A stretch of 64,000 nucleotides of DNA from Colwellia sp. MB3u-41 (GCF_014076845.1 NZ_JACGUT010000047.1:1-64000); one strand, 5' to 3'; numbered from the stretch's first letter, positions 36,400 to 46,330 are shown. Notes: generated by a model not told the origin, from the sequence alone. Program-made: numbers and translations.

Positions 36400-37752
36400 T
36401 TAAGCAAACAAAGCCGTATGTAGCTTTTCAACAGTTTCGTTCGCTTGCTTCTCATCCACCAAAAAACATAAATTATGTTCACTGGCGCCATGACAAATCA
36501 TCCGAACATTTATGCCTGAAATTGTCTCAAAAATACTGGTTCCTACGCCATTACTGCGATGCATTTTGTTACCAATAACAGCAACTAACGATAAACCATG
36601 CTCTACCGTGACTTCACAAAGTTGCTCAAGTTCTTCAACAACGGTTGAATTTAACAGGGCTTGCGTTGACCCCGTTGGATTATCGAAAGTAAGCGCGACA
36701 CTTATCTCACTCGTGGTAATTAAATCAACACTCAGCTCATGCTTGGCCAAAATACCAAAGACTTGCGCAAGAAAACCGCTTGCGTGCAACATTGCAGGGC
36801 TTTTTACGGTCACTAAGGTTTGTTCTCGTCGCAGTGCTATTGAGCGATAAATCGGACTTGATTCAACAAATTGCTGAATACGAGTCCCGCCCTTTTCTGG
36901 CTCTTTGCTTGAACCGACAAACACTGGAATATTCTGTCTCATCGCAGGAATTAACGTCGCAGGATGAAGAATTTTCGCGCCAAACGTTGCCATTTCAGCC
37001 GCTTCACCAAAACTAATTTCTTTAATCGCACGGGCCTGATCGGTTATGCGTGGATCCGTGGTAAAAATACCTACAACATCAGTCCAAATAGAAAGATTAT
37101 CAGCGTGTAATGCTTCAGCTAATAGTGCAGCACTGTAATCAGAGCCACCACGACCTAATGTCGTGGTATAGGCATCTTCGTCTTGCCCGATAAAACCCTG
37201 TGTAACAACCACTTTATCAGCAAGTAGCGGAGTAAGGGATTGCTTTGCATGTGCAGATAATTGCTCAAGATCGACTACCGCTTTTCCATATTGAGCGTTG
37301 GTTTTCATGACTTGGCGAACATCAAACATTTCACCATTAACACCCACTGATTGCAGGACTTGTGCAAATATACGTGAACTCATTTGCTCGCCAAAGGACA
37401 AAATAGCATCTGATATACGTGGGCAATAATTTAGTGATTGGGCATTAGAAAACTCACTTAGCTGCTGAAGTAATTCAGCAATTTGGTCATTAAGCATTTG
37501 CTCTTGTGCTAAATGTTGGGTGATATTTAATTGAATAGCGCGAATATTGGTAATAATGTCTGTTTGTTCATGTTCTGGCACATTTTTTTGACTTAAACGA
37601 ACCAATAAGTTTGTTACGCCCGAGCTTGCGGAAACGACAACCAGTTTATTACTTGGATCGTTTTTTATGATGTGAGCGCAACGCAACATCGCTTGGTGAT
37701 CAGCAACACTGGTGCCACCAAATTTAGCAACGGTAAGAGGTGATAATGACAT
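36400..37752 (-). CDS. lysC: Lysine-sensitive aspartokinase III
   Basis: The start is ATG 37752, with GGGAG seven bases upstream; the frame is open 13 codons further. The 450-aa protein begins with TVAKFGGTSVAD (kinase motif), has TLGRGGSDYSAALLAEAL and ends with two ACT domains (VTVKSPAMLHASGFLAQVFG, SLVAVIGNKMHRSNGVGTSI). It is single-function like E. coli LysC, with no homoserine dehydrogenase part. It makes aspartyl phosphate for lysine, threonine and methionine. A lysine riboswitch in the leader (37862-38060) should switch it off when lysine is plentiful. Confidence 0.95.
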   Translation of the reverse strand: MSLSPLTVAKFGGTSVADHQAMLRCAHIIKNDPSNKLVVVSASSGVTNLLVRLSQKNVPEHEQTDIITNIRAIQLNITQHLAQEQMLNDQIAELLQQLSEFSNAQSLNYCPRISDAILSFGEQMSSRIFAQVLQSVGVNGEMFDVRQVMKTNAQYGKAVVDLEQLSAHAKQSLTPLLADKVVVTQGFIGQDEDAYTTTLGRGGSDYSAALLAEALHADNLSIWTDVVGIFTTDPRITDQARAIKEISFGEAAEMATFGAKILHPATLIPAMRQNIPVFVGSSKEPEKGGTRIQQFVESSPIYRSIALRREQTLVTVKSPAMLHASGFLAQVFGILAKHELSVDLITTSEISVALTFDNPTGSTQALLNSTVVEELEQLCEVTVEHGLSLVAVIGNKMHRSNGVGTSIFETISGINVRMICHGASEHNLCFLVDEKQANETVEKLHTALFA

Positions 37753-37861
37753 TAAGGTCTCCCTAATTAAGTCCTGATATATAAATATCAAATAACTTGT
37801 AAACTGTAAGGAAGAGCATGACTGAAGAGAAAGTGTTCATGAGTAGAGCCACTTAACTTTT

Positions 37862-38060
37862 CAGCCAGAAGCTCTCCACCATAAAATAATTAGGCTTTTA
37901 AAAGCACTAATTAGAGGTGACAATCCCAGGGATTCAGCCCTAGTAACCGAATAAATAACGCCACTCGCTAACTATTCTCGGCTGCAGTCTCCCTCAATAA
38001 CAGTCAAAAGAATGGTGGTTCCTCGTGTTATTTACCTAGCTACAGCTCCTCTTCTGGTGT
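37862..38060 (-). promoter_or_regulatory. Lysine riboswitch (L-box)
   Basis: The minus-strand leader aligns block by block with the known E. coli lysC L-box. AGAAGAGGAGCTGTAGC comes first and AGGTAAATAACACGAGGA next. GCAGCCGAG follows at the core, then GGGCTGAATCCCTGGGATTG and TCACCTCT. Near the gene, TGGTGGAGAGCTTCTGGCTG (37880-37861) matches the E. coli segment GTGGTGGAGCACTTCTGGGTG-type switch strand, and CCAGAAG (38057-38051) can pair with CTTCTGG (37872-37866). Lysine binding should lower lysC expression. Boundaries are approximate. Confidence 0.88.
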
Positions 38061-38163
38061 AAATACTAAACAAGTCAATTTGAGTATTTAGTCTAATATT
38101 TCACAAGCGAATTAAAACCTATATATAAAGAAAAATCAACCATCAACGTCAATATTTTGATAA

Positions 38164-38190
38164 ATAAGCTTTCTCATAGAGAAAGCTTAT
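38164..38190. terminator. 12-bp perfect hairpin before the lysC leader
   Basis: The stem ATAAGCTTTCTC / GAGAAAGCTTAT closes a 3-nt loop. It lies between the gene at 38426 and the lysC leader on the same strand. It could end the former; U-tract weak. The remaining sequence 38191-38425 shows nothing else. Confidence 0.45.
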
Positions 38191-38425
38191 GAGTAACAGA
38201 GCTTTGTTAACCGTGAAATAAATAGAAGTAACGCAAACAAGCACTTCACGAATAAATGCGCTGTAATATAGGCCTTCAATAACGCCACCTACATAGCAAT
38301 ACTTAGAGATTTACTTGGCCATATAACGCGTTGACGAAGAGGAATAGTTTGTTACCACGGGATAGCAAGAGCACTCATATTATTTACAGTCCAGGGATAG
38401 GGATATTTGCCAAGTTTAATTGGCG

Positions 38426-38710
38426 TTATTTAATAATTGAAACACCCGCAACTTCTACAACTGTTTTTGCATCCGCTCGTTCAATAACTTTTAGTAATGT
38501 GGTTTGAATGGTTTCGTCTTTTCTAGCATCAACTTTACTGGTAAATTTTTGCTCTTGAGCCGCCTCACCTTCGCCAGCGATAAAACCAACCACAACTTCA
38601 CTTGCGTAATCAGCTGATTCGCCAAAATATGCCAGTGATATTTGAGGGTAACCTTGAAATCCTTTTTTAACTCTTTTTTCTATACGTTTTGTTGATTTAT
38701 CTAAATTCAT
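38426..38710 (-). CDS. Hypothetical protein, 94 aa
   Basis: The start is ATG 38710 (GGGACC upstream; 13 more open codons precede it). The protein MNLDKSTKRIEKRVKKGFQG is strongly basic at the start and continues YPQISLAYFGESADYASEVV. It then carries a charged middle (EGEAAQEQKFTSKVDARKDE) and a hydrophobic end (VVEVAGVSII). I recall similar short hypothetical proteins in Shewanella-like bacteria but no defined function. It has no signal peptide and no operon partner. Confidence 0.65.
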   Translation of the reverse strand: MNLDKSTKRIEKRVKKGFQGYPQISLAYFGESADYASEVVVGFIAGEGEAAQEQKFTSKVDARKDETIQTTLLKVIERADAKTVVEVAGVSIIK

Positions 38711-39127
38711 AGTAGGGTCCCAAAAGATATATAGCGCTGTATTAAACAACTCATTGTCATTAATTATAATGTTAAACGAAGTGAAAAAAAACTACTAGCT
38801 GATGTTATCTCACCTTTACAACAATATTTACTGGCGTATCTCCATCTTTTATTGTTGATTTTAATGTGCCTCCCCTTAGGTTGACTATAATGTAAACGCC
38901 ATTACATTATTAAATGAGGCTTTAATCATCATCAATCAATTAAGCTTGATAAAATAACACAATCATCACATTTATCTGTATATTAATATCGTTTACGTCT
39001 ATATTTAAAATGACATTTGCCATCCTATTAAAGGACTTAATAAGTTTTTATCTAAAAGTGACAATAATGAAACTAAAATCGGTTTATATACGTATAACAA
39101 CCTATAACCAACTCAACGGTAAATAAA

Positions 39128-39310
39128 ATGTTTGGAATATTTAAAAAAGACCCGATCAAAAAATTAAATAAACTCTATGAAGCTAAGCTCGAGCAAGCGA
39201 TGTTCTCGCAAAGAAATGGCGATATTAAGTCGTATTCAATGATCACCGCTGAAGCTGAAAAAATAGCGGTTCAAATACAAGAATTAGAACTAGAACGTTC
39301 AAAAAAATAA
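39128..39310 (+). CDS. DUF6435 (Lacal_2735-type) small protein
   Basis: The 60-aa protein MFGIFKKDPIKKLNKLYEAK, followed by LEQAMFSQRNGDIKSYSMIT, is the compact pattern of DUF6435 (MFGxFKKDPxKKLxxxYxxxLExAMxxQRNGDI). It should form a helical hairpin in the cytosol. CGGTAAATAAA precedes the start, a weak ribosome site. The role is unknown, and it stands alone. Confidence 0.8.
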   Translation: MFGIFKKDPIKKLNKLYEAKLEQAMFSQRNGDIKSYSMITAEAEKIAVQIQELELERSKK

Positions 39311-39375
39311 TCGTTCGTAAGTAGATTGAAGCGGAAAGTAATATTGTTAAACATTATATATTCCGCTTCTTAATC

Positions 39376-39996
39376 TCAGTGTAATACTAACTCGAAATAA
39401 TGTTCTTGTTTGGTAAATCCAACACGCTTTAAATATATCCCATGGTTTTCATCTGATGCCTCTACCACCAAGTGCTTAATACCCTCTAATTTTAGTTTGT
39501 TATCTTGGTGGGAAAACATAAATTTAGCCGCTTTAAAATCTCGGTCTTCTGGAATAATATAATCAAGTAGTACTTCAACCTTCCCCATATCATTCAATTG
39601 TCGATAAGCAAAGAAACCCACGGGCTTCATGTTTCTAAACACTAATAGAACATGTGCATCATCGAGTTGTTGCCACTGAAATTTTGTACATAACTGCTTG
39701 ATATCTTTACCGTAGCGCTCTTTTAACAAGCTAAACAGTGGCGTTTGTACTGACTTTAATTTAACTAAATCAAACTGATCTTTTTCTTTATAAATACGCA
39801 CTAAGTAGTAAATATCTACTAAAGTTATCCAACCATTTAAAATAAAAACAGGATAAGCATCAATAAAGTAGCCATAAGCACTAAAGGCAGCAGCTCCAAA
39901 TAAATTTATCCAACGCAATCGTTTGATATTCGACATCATTAACGACAACGCGATTAGCACACTAGCAACATAACCAAAGACTTCTAACAAGGACAT
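39376..39996 (-). CDS. YgjV-like membrane protein with soluble GNAT-like tail
   Basis: The start is ATG 39996 (a GTG codon precedes it in frame). The 206-aa protein has three to four membrane helices in residues 1-72 (LLEVFGYVASVLIALSLMMS, IKRLRWINLFGAAAFSAYGY), matching the YgjV/inner-membrane family. A soluble half follows (about 90-206) with VLLVFRNMKPVGFFAYRQL, VLLDYIIPEDRDFKAAKFMF and IYLKRVGFTKQEHYFEL, which looks like a GNAT acetyltransferase core. The palindrome at 40037-40056 is about 50 bases upstream. The function is unknown. Confidence 0.75.
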   Translation of the reverse strand: MSLLEVFGYVASVLIALSLMMSNIKRLRWINLFGAAAFSAYGYFIDAYPVFILNGWITLVDIYYLVRIYKEKDQFDLVKLKSVQTPLFSLLKERYGKDIKQLCTKFQWQQLDDAHVLLVFRNMKPVGFFAYRQLNDMGKVEVLLDYIIPEDRDFKAAKFMFSHQDNKLKLEGIKHLVVEASDENHGIYLKRVGFTKQEHYFELVLH

Positions 39997-40036
39997 CACA
40001 TCACTCTTTTAATAAAAAATTAAATGAAAAACAATT

Positions 40037-40056
40037 TTCTGACCATTTGGTCAGAA
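40037..40056. promoter_or_regulatory. RutR-like palindrome TGACCA-TT-TGGTCA
   Basis: TTCTGACCATTTGGTCAGAA is a 20-bp palindrome with one mismatched pair. Its core TGACCA-N2-TGGTCA equals the core of the E. coli RutR consensus TTGACCA-N2-TGGTCAA. It sits between the YgjV-like gene (minus) and the deoA promoter (plus) and could control either. Confidence 0.6.
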
Positions 40057-40071
40057 AAAATAGGTTTTATC

Positions 40072-40100
40072 TTGACACAGCAGTCAGGAAAACACAATAT
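40072..40100 (+). promoter_or_regulatory. Sigma-70 promoter for deoA
   Basis: A perfect -35 TTGACA (40072-40077) is followed after 17 bases by CAATAT (40095-40100). Transcription would start near 40107, leaving a leader of about 200 bases before deoA. Confidence 0.6.
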
Positions 40101-40304
40101 ATCCTCATTAACTGTAGATAACAGTCAGTTATGACACAAATAAAAACTAAGTAAAGCAATATAAATTGAGCAATTAGTCACGCTAACAGCTCAAGGCAAG
40201 ATGCCATAATCGCTATAACTAACCCACGGAACAATTACCCTACGGATTGCTGTTCAGTGAATACCTAAAGCTTTTATAACACAATTATTATCTAAAGGAT
40301 TTTT

Positions 40305-41621
40305 ATGCACTTACCTCAAAATATTATTCGTCAAAAACGTAACAAACAAGCCTTAACCGTAGATGAAATTCAATGCTTTGTTGATGGCCTTAAAACGGGT
40401 GATTTTACCGATGCACAAGTAGGTTCTATGGCAATGGCAATTTGGCTTAACGGCATGACAACCGATGAAGTTGTAAACCTAACCATGGCTATGCGTGACT
40501 CAGGCACTGTTGTAAATTGGCATAGTATGTTAGATAAACCCATTGTTGATAAGCATTCAACTGGTGGTGTTGGTGATAAAGTGAGCTTAATGTTAGCACC
40601 AATAGTGGCGGCTTGTGGTGCAAATGTCCCGATGATTGCTGGTCAAGGTTTAGGTCATACTGGTGGCACAGTTGATAAATTAGAGTCTATTCCAGGCTTT
40701 AATGTACGTCCTAGTCTGTCAGAGTTCCAAGCGACAGTGCAAGTTCAAGGTACCGCTATTATCTCACAGACAAAAGACTTAGCCCCTGCTGACAAACGTC
40801 TTTACTCAATTAGAGATGTTACCAGTACGGTTGAATCTATTCCTTTAATAACCGCCTCTATTTTGTCAAAAAAATTAGCAGCGGGCCTTGAATCATTAGT
40901 TATGGATGTCAAGGTTGGCAATGGCGCTATGATGGCTGATATAGAATCAGCTCGAGCCTTAGCTCACTCAATAGTCTCTGTTGCCAATGGTGCTGGAACA
41001 CCCACTCAAGCATTAATTACTGATATGAATCAACCTTTAGGTACAACGGTAGGTAACGCACTTGAAATACAAGAGACTATTGATTATTTAACCGGAAAGT
41101 ACCGTGAGCCAAGGTTACATGAAGTAACAATCGCCCTTGCTGCTCGCATGTTATTAACCAGTAAGATAGCGACCAGTATTGAACAAGCAACCATTTTAGC
41201 CGAAGAGGCACTAACGTCAGGCAAAGCGGCTGAAATATTTGGAAAAATGATCACGGCAATGGGCGGCCCAGCGGATTTATTAACTAACAGTGAAAATAGA
41301 CTGCCTAAAGCTAAGATCATTAAAAACATCAAGGCACCAACAGCCGGTTATATTGGCACAATGGACACTCGCGCTATTGGTATGGCGCTAGTAGAAATGG
41401 GTGGTGGTCGTGTCGATCATAATCAAAGCTTAGATTATAGTGTTGGCTTTAGTGATATAAAACCCAAAGGCACGAAAGTGGCGGAAGGTGACGTCATTGC
41501 TATTGTACACGCGAAAGATGAGGCTCAAGCAAGCCAAGCAATTAAACAATACTTAAGTGCAATTGAAATTTCAACGATGCAAGTTGTTGTTGAACCGGTT
41601 ATCCATGAACTCATTACATAA
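40305..41621 (+). CDS. deoA: Thymidine phosphorylase
   Basis: The 438-aa protein (E. coli DeoA 440) starts at ATG 40305, with AAAGGA seven bases upstream. It carries QNIIRQKRNKQALTVDEIQC, the phosphate-binding KHSTGGVGDKVSL, and MIAGQGLGHTGGTVDKLESI, followed by the C-terminal lid domain. It splits thymidine and deoxyuridine with phosphate to base and deoxyribose-1-phosphate. The other deo genes are absent here. The NupC transporter that would bring in nucleosides lies 2.9 kb away on the other strand. Confidence 0.96.
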   Translation: MHLPQNIIRQKRNKQALTVDEIQCFVDGLKTGDFTDAQVGSMAMAIWLNGMTTDEVVNLTMAMRDSGTVVNWHSMLDKPIVDKHSTGGVGDKVSLMLAPIVAACGANVPMIAGQGLGHTGGTVDKLESIPGFNVRPSLSEFQATVQVQGTAIISQTKDLAPADKRLYSIRDVTSTVESIPLITASILSKKLAAGLESLVMDVKVGNGAMMADIESARALAHSIVSVANGAGTPTQALITDMNQPLGTTVGNALEIQETIDYLTGKYREPRLHEVTIALAARMLLTSKIATSIEQATILAEEALTSGKAAEIFGKMITAMGGPADLLTNSENRLPKAKIIKNIKAPTAGYIGTMDTRAIGMALVEMGGGRVDHNQSLDYSVGFSDIKPKGTKVAEGDVIAIVHAKDEAQASQAIKQYLSAIEISTMQVVVEPVIHELIT

Positions 41622-41670
41622 TACCTATTTGAGATAATAAGGCGCAATGATGCTTTATCTTTAATAATAA

Positions 41671-41700
41671 AAAACCGAGCGATAATAAGCTCGGTTTTTT
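41671..41700. terminator. Bidirectional terminator between deoA and pgi
   Basis: The stem AAAACCGAGC / GCTCGGTTTT with an 8-nt loop has a T-run on one side and an A-run on the other, between converging genes. Confidence 0.85.
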
Positions 41701-41806
41701 ATGGCTGTTATTATATTATCCCTTAAAATAACGCGCGAAGACTGCTGCATTCCCAGAGATAAAACAGCTTATTGAAGCTCACTCAATCAATAACATTATC
41801 GCTCAC

Positions 41807-43453
41807 TTAAGGTTGATTAGCATAACGATATTGAGCAAGCAATAATTCGGTAGAGCTATCTGAAAGCTCAGTATTATTGGGTTGTCCTATACGGGATAAT
41901 ATATCATCCCCTAATATTTTCCCAAGCTCTACACCCCATTGGTCAAAAGAATTCAAATTCCAAATAACCCCCTGTACAAAGACTTTATGCTCATATAAGG
42001 CAATTAACGTTCCCAGTTGATAAGGCGTGAGTCTGTTAAAGGTCAAGGTATTTGAAGGTCGATTACCCGGCATTTCTTTATGTTTAGCAATCACTTTAGC
42101 TAACGCTTCTTCCATGCCTGAACCAACAAGTTCATCATAGGCTTGTTGATGGGTTTTTCCTTGCATTAGTGTTTTACTTTGCGCAAAACAATTGGCCACA
42201 AGCATATCTTGATGGCCATTCATCTTATGTTCTGCGACAAGAGGTTGAATAAAATCAACGGGGACAACCGAAGTCCCTTGGTGTAACAACTGATGAAATG
42301 CATGCTGGCCATTTGTACCTTCTGCACCCCAAATTACAGGGCCTGTGGTACTACTGACAATTTCATTGTTAAGCTGACAGCTTTTGCCATTAGATTCCAT
42401 ATCCATCTGTTGTACATACGCGGGGAAACCGCGTAAATAATGACTATATGGTAATAAAGCATGGGTTTGGCAGCCAAAGAAGTTATGGTTCCAAACCCCT
42501 AACATCCCCATTAATACGGGTAAGTTTTGCTCAAGCGGTGCCTCTTTAAAATGCTGGTCAAGATCCGCCGCACCTTTAAGTAATTCAGTAAAACCCTGAT
42601 TACCAATAGCCATTGCAATGGGCATACCAATCGCTGACCATAATGAATATCTACCTCCAACCCAATCCCACATAGGAAAAACATTCTCGCCACTAATGCC
42701 AAATGCGACGGCTTTAGTAACATTGGATGAAATAGCAATAAAGTGACGACTCAATTGCTCAAAAGCCACGTTGTTATCATAAAACCATTGGCGAGTAGAT
42801 TCAGCATTCGTTAAGGTTTCTTGGGTATTAAACGACTTTGAAGCAATCAGCACCAAAGTCGTTTCAGGGTTTAAATCACTTAAGACATCATGGAGATGAT
42901 TACCATCAATATTAGCAACAAAATGCTGTTTAGGCCCTCCTTGAACATAAGGTTTTAATGAAGTCGTTACTATTTTTGGTCCCAAAAAAGAACCACCAAT
43001 GCCTAGATTTAAAACATCAGTAATACATTTGCCACTATACCCCAACCATTGCTTGTCGCGCACTTGGTTCACGACTGCTTCTACCTTAATTCGTACCGCT
43101 TTGATTTGAGGCACTATATCAACTCCGTCAACGAGAATTGGCTTATCATCTTGTTGTCGTAAAGCGGTATGTAATACTGACCTGTTCTCAGTATTATTAA
43201 TCGGCGCACCTGCAAACATCGCATCACGTTTTGCGGCTAATTGTGCTGAATCTGCTAATGCCATTAATAAAGCACGCGTTTTTAAGGTAATACGGTTTTT
43301 TGAGTAATCGAGATTTAAGCCACAAGCGCTCACTGATAAATTTTCTGCTCGTTTGGGATCACTAGCAAACAAGTCACGCAAATGGCTACTTTCTACCTCA
43401 ACTAAGTGTTGTTGCAGTGCTCGCCACTTATCGTTAAAAGTATCCATTAACAT
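41807..43453 (-). CDS. pgi: Glucose-6-phosphate isomerase
   Basis: The 548-aa protein (E. coli 549) has the isomerase signatures VLNLGIGGSFLGPKIV, the FGISGENVFPMWDWVGGRYS block and GQLVAEHKMNGHQD-like C-terminal motifs, ending near VELGKILGDD. It interconverts glucose-6-phosphate and fructose-6-phosphate. ATG 43453 has AGGA nine bases upstream; ATG 43447 is also possible. The gene lies 62 bases after tal in the same direction, and the gap contains a 39-bp tandem duplication with a 15-codon upstream frame that overlaps this start. Confidence 0.95.
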   Translation of the reverse strand: MLMDTFNDKWRALQQHLVEVESSHLRDLFASDPKRAENLSVSACGLNLDYSKNRITLKTRALLMALADSAQLAAKRDAMFAGAPINNTENRSVLHTALRQQDDKPILVDGVDIVPQIKAVRIKVEAVVNQVRDKQWLGYSGKCITDVLNLGIGGSFLGPKIVTTSLKPYVQGGPKQHFVANIDGNHLHDVLSDLNPETTLVLIASKSFNTQETLTNAESTRQWFYDNNVAFEQLSRHFIAISSNVTKAVAFGISGENVFPMWDWVGGRYSLWSAIGMPIAMAIGNQGFTELLKGAADLDQHFKEAPLEQNLPVLMGMLGVWNHNFFGCQTHALLPYSHYLRGFPAYVQQMDMESNGKSCQLNNEIVSSTTGPVIWGAEGTNGQHAFHQLLHQGTSVVPVDFIQPLVAEHKMNGHQDMLVANCFAQSKTLMQGKTHQQAYDELVGSGMEEALAKVIAKHKEMPGNRPSNTLTFNRLTPYQLGTLIALYEHKVFVQGVIWNLNSFDQWGVELGKILGDDILSRIGQPNNTELSDSSTELLLAQYRYANQP

Positions 43454-43520
43454 GAGCGGTGTCCTAACGTTATCTTAAACGTATCTATTAGCATGAACGG
43501 TTTCCTGACGTTATCTTAAA
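43441..43520 (-). repeat. Tandem duplication of the pgi start region with upstream ORF
   Basis: Two copies of a 39-bp unit (43441-43479 and 43482-43520, five mismatches, period 41) cover the pgi ribosome site and first codons. In the distal copy the ribosome site AGGAAACC and ATG 43494 open a 15-codon frame, MLIDTFKITLGHRSC, whose TAA (43449-43447) overlaps the pgi ATG at 43453. Its first residues copy those of Pgi (MLMDTF). Translation of this frame would bring ribosomes to the true start. Confidence 0.7.
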
Positions 43521-44478
43521 ATAATTGACTTAGTTGACTTTCGAGCTTGCATTGGTCAATGGCAAAGTTACGAATACCTTCTGCTAATTTTTCTGTTGCC
43601 ATAGCATCTTGATTCATCTCCCAGCGAAATTGCGCTTCGGTTAATGATGCTGGCTTTTCTTGAATATTTGTTGCTGGCATTAATTGTTGTGTGATCTGCT
43701 GATAATTTTCTGATAATTCGCTCATTAATGGTGGACTGATTGTTAGTCTGTCACAGCCCGCTAATGCAATAACCTCATCAATATTACGAAAACTTGCGCC
43801 CATCACTACAGTGTTATAATTATGCTGTTTGTAATAATTATAAATTTCTGTCACTGAAATCACCCCAGGATCTTCAGCGGCTAAATAGCTATCACGACCG
43901 GTATCTTTTTTGTGCCAATCAAGAATTCGACCCACAAAGGGTGAAATTAAATACACTTGTGCTTCGGCACAAGCTTTTGCTTGAGCAAAGCTAAATAACA
44001 ACGTTAAATTACATTGAATGCCCTCTTGCTCGAGTTGTTTAGCGGCTTGAATACCTTCCCAAGTAGATGCCATTTTGATTAATATACGCTCTTTCCCAAT
44101 ACCGGCTTCTTGATACATAGCGATAAGTTGACGGGCCTTAACCATACTGGCCTCTTTATCAAAAGATAAACGTGCGTCAACTTCTGTAGAAATACGCCCA
44201 GGTACTATCGCTAAAATTTCTAAGCCAATTAATACTGATAATTTATCAGCCGCAAGATTGACTTCAATGGCTTTGTCTTTAGTCTGACTTTTTGCCCAAT
44301 TAACAGCTTCTGTCAGTAAGTTTTGATAAGCAGGTATAGCAGCAGCTTTTAATAATAATGAAGGATTAGTCGTCGCATCCATTGGTGAAAATTTTGCTAT
44401 GGCTTCAATATCGCCGGTATCAGCAACGACTGTTGTCATGGTTTTTAATTGTTCGAGTTGAGATAGTTGTGCTTGCAT
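43516..44478 (-). CDS. tal: Transaldolase
   Basis: The 320-aa protein has the transaldolase patterns [40 protein letters not shown] (Schiff-base Lys in KMAST) and [17 protein letters not shown]. It moves a dihydroxyacetone unit between sugar phosphates in the non-oxidative pentose-phosphate pathway. Length fits TalB (317). It lies 56 bases after the NupC gene and directly before pgi, so ribose from nucleosides can be routed into glycolysis by one transcript. Confidence 0.95.
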   Translation of the reverse strand: MQAQLSQLEQLKTMTTVVADTGDIEAIAKFSPMDATTNPSLLLKAAAIPAYQNLLTEAVNWAKSQTKDKAIEVNLAADKLSVLIGLEILAIVPGRISTEVDARLSFDKEASMVKARQLIAMYQEAGIGKERILIKMASTWEGIQAAKQLEQEGIQCNLTLLFSFAQAKACAEAQVYLISPFVGRILDWHKKDTGRDSYLAAEDPGVISVTEIYNYYKQHNYNTVVMGASFRNIDEVIALAGCDRLTISPPLMSELSENYQQITQQLMPATNIQEKPASLTEAQFRWEMNQDAMATEKLAEGIRNFAIDQCKLESQLSQLF

Positions 44479-44534
44479 AATAATTCCTGTAAAAAAGTTT
44501 CTGTTTATTTATTTGTTTAAATTAATGAGGTAAA

Positions 44535-45755
44535 TTAGATAAAAATGCCTGCAATAGTTGCGCTCATCAGGTTAGCCATAGCGCCAGCGAGAACCGCTTT
44601 CATGCCAAGCTTAGCAATATCAGGTCGACGTGTCGGTGCCATATTCCCCATACCGCCTAATAAAATAGCCACCGATGAAAGGTTGGCAAAACCGCACAGC
44701 GCAAAAGTAATAATGGCTTGGGTTCTTGTCGTTAATTGATCAGCAACCGTAATAAAATCTAGATAAGCAACAAATTCATTGATGATAATTTTTTGTCCTA
44801 AAAAGCTCCCTGCCATGTTTGCTTCATGCCAAGGAATACCAATAAGGTAAGCGACAGGTTGAAAAACATAACCTAAAATCAGTTGCAAACTAAGGTTTTG
44901 TAGGCCGAACCATTCTCCAAATCCGCCTAATAAACCATTTACCATGGCTAATAAAGCAACAAAAGCTAACAGCATTGCACCAACATTTAACGCGAGCATC
45001 ATGCCGTTAGATGCCCCGGTTGCTGCTGCGTCAATCACATTAACCGCTTCTTTAGCATCGGTGTTCATATCGTCTAAATTATCATTGGGTTGTTCTGTTT
45101 CAGGCACTAACATCTTTGCCATAAGCAAACCGCCTGGTGCGGCCATAAAGCTTGCAGCAATTAAATATTTTAAGTCAATACCAATGCCTGCATAACCGGC
45201 AACAACAGATCCAGCTACTGAAGCGAGCCCGCCAACCATTACCGCAAAAAGCTCCGAGCGTGTCATTTTAGGAAGAAAGGGCTTAATCACTAACGGCGCT
45301 TCTGTTTGGCCAACAAAAATGTTTGCGGTTGCTGACATCGATTCTGCTTGGCTGGTTTTAAGAAGTTTTTGTAGGCCACCACCTATAAATTTAATCACTA
45401 ACTCCATCACGCCAATGTAGTAAAGCACGGCAATCAAGGCTGAGAAAAAAACAATAACCGGTAAAACATGGAACGCAAACATAAAGCCTAAACTTTTTTG
45501 CCCAATTTGTTCACCAAAGATAAAACTAATACCGTCATTAGCATAGCCAATAACACTAGACACACCGCTGGCAACACCCAGTAAAATGTCTTTTCCTGCG
45601 GGCATATACAAGACAAATGCCCCCAAAGTTACTTGCAACACTAAGGCACCGATGATGGTACGCCAGTTAATATTTTTTCGATCTGACGAAGCTAAATAGG
45701 CAACAGCTAAGAGGATGAATACCCCTAAGATACTGCGTAATATATTTGTATCCAT
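44535..45755 (-). CDS. nupC: NupC-type concentrative nucleoside transporter
   Basis: The 406-aa membrane protein has the CNT family layout. Nine to ten helices, [40 protein letters not shown] and the late motif [19 protein letters not shown] are present, and these carry the substrate and sodium or proton contacts. It brings nucleosides across the inner membrane. It leads the nupC-tal-pgi group. The palindrome at 45843 overlaps a possible -35 element upstream. NupX or a related paralogue is equally possible by sequence. Confidence 0.9.
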   Translation of the reverse strand: MDTNILRSILGVFILLAVAYLASSDRKNINWRTIIGALVLQVTLGAFVLYMPAGKDILLGVASGVSSVIGYANDGISFIFGEQIGQKSLGFMFAFHVLPVIVFFSALIAVLYYIGVMELVIKFIGGGLQKLLKTSQAESMSATANIFVGQTEAPLVIKPFLPKMTRSELFAVMVGGLASVAGSVVAGYAGIGIDLKYLIAASFMAAPGGLLMAKMLVPETEQPNDNLDDMNTDAKEAVNVIDAAATGASNGMMLALNVGAMLLAFVALLAMVNGLLGGFGEWFGLQNLSLQLILGYVFQPVAYLIGIPWHEANMAGSFLGQKIIINEFVAYLDFITVADQLTTRTQAIITFALCGFANLSSVAILLGGMGNMAPTRRPDIAKLGMKAVLAGAMANLMSATIAGIFI

Positions 45756-45842
45756 GTTATTCCTTTATTATTTCTGATGACACTAGCTACCGATATAAAT
45801 TACAGCGACATTAAAAATTTATTATTATTATTTGAATAAACC

Positions 45843-45923
45843 TGACTGTATAGTCAAGTTTAAATCTAAACTAAGAATCTATTAAGGTCAATAAGATATT
45901 TGCATTGAAAAGGCTATACAGTC
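45843..45923 (-). promoter_or_regulatory. Operator-promoter region upstream of nupC
   Basis: TGACTGTATAGTCA (45843-45856) is a palindrome with TGAC-N6-GTCA form. Read on the minus strand, TTGACT at its edge is a good -35, with AT-rich -10 candidates (CAAATA/AATAAT) 17-20 bases on, so a bound repressor would cover the promoter. A related half, GACTGTATAGCC on the minus strand, lies at 45923-45912. Confidence 0.55.
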
Positions 45924-46054
45924 TTTTAAAATAAGTCTTTATAGTTTTATTGCCGAGCTGAAACGAAAGAATATTAATGCGACTATATAAAAACCTGACC
46001 ACCTGGTTAATTTATATTGCATTTAACATTTGATGTTATAGGAGGTGATTATCT

Positions 46055-46096
46055 TTGGCAGAACAGTTGTTCTCAATGAATTTGACACCGTTGTAG
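46055..46096 (+). CDS. Possible 13-codon leader peptide with strong ribosome site
   Basis: A perfect Shine-Dalgarno AGGAGGTGA (46040-46048) is followed by TTG 46055 and the frame MAEQLFSMNLTPL, ending in TAG. It may be a leader peptide or the relic of a longer gene. Nothing downstream on this strand is obviously controlled by it. The rest of 45924-46330 holds only a hairpin at 46237-46262. Confidence 0.25.
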   Translation: MAEQLFSMNLTPL

Positions 46097-46236
46097 ATAA
46101 CCCAAAAGAGCGAAGAGATATATGCCGCCAATAGACACTAAAGACAGTAAATTGTTCAGAAACGGTTATATGAGTCCTGTAGCATAATGAAGTCGGTATT
46201 TTAAGCGCTGGTCATATTTTTTGGTTAGAGTTGCTC

Positions 46237-46262
46237 AGTGCTGACCAAGAATGATCAGCACT
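46237..46262. terminator. Hairpin after the purine operon
   Basis: AGTGCTGA / TCAGCACT form an 8-bp perfect stem, about 70 bases past the puuD stop. The U-tract is missing, so its terminator role is a guess from position. Confidence 0.4.
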
Positions 46263-46330
46263 TAAGCCTAGGTCACAAAATGATGTTCGATAAAATAAAG
46301 GTAAGGCTAAAGCAAAATACCTTCATATAT

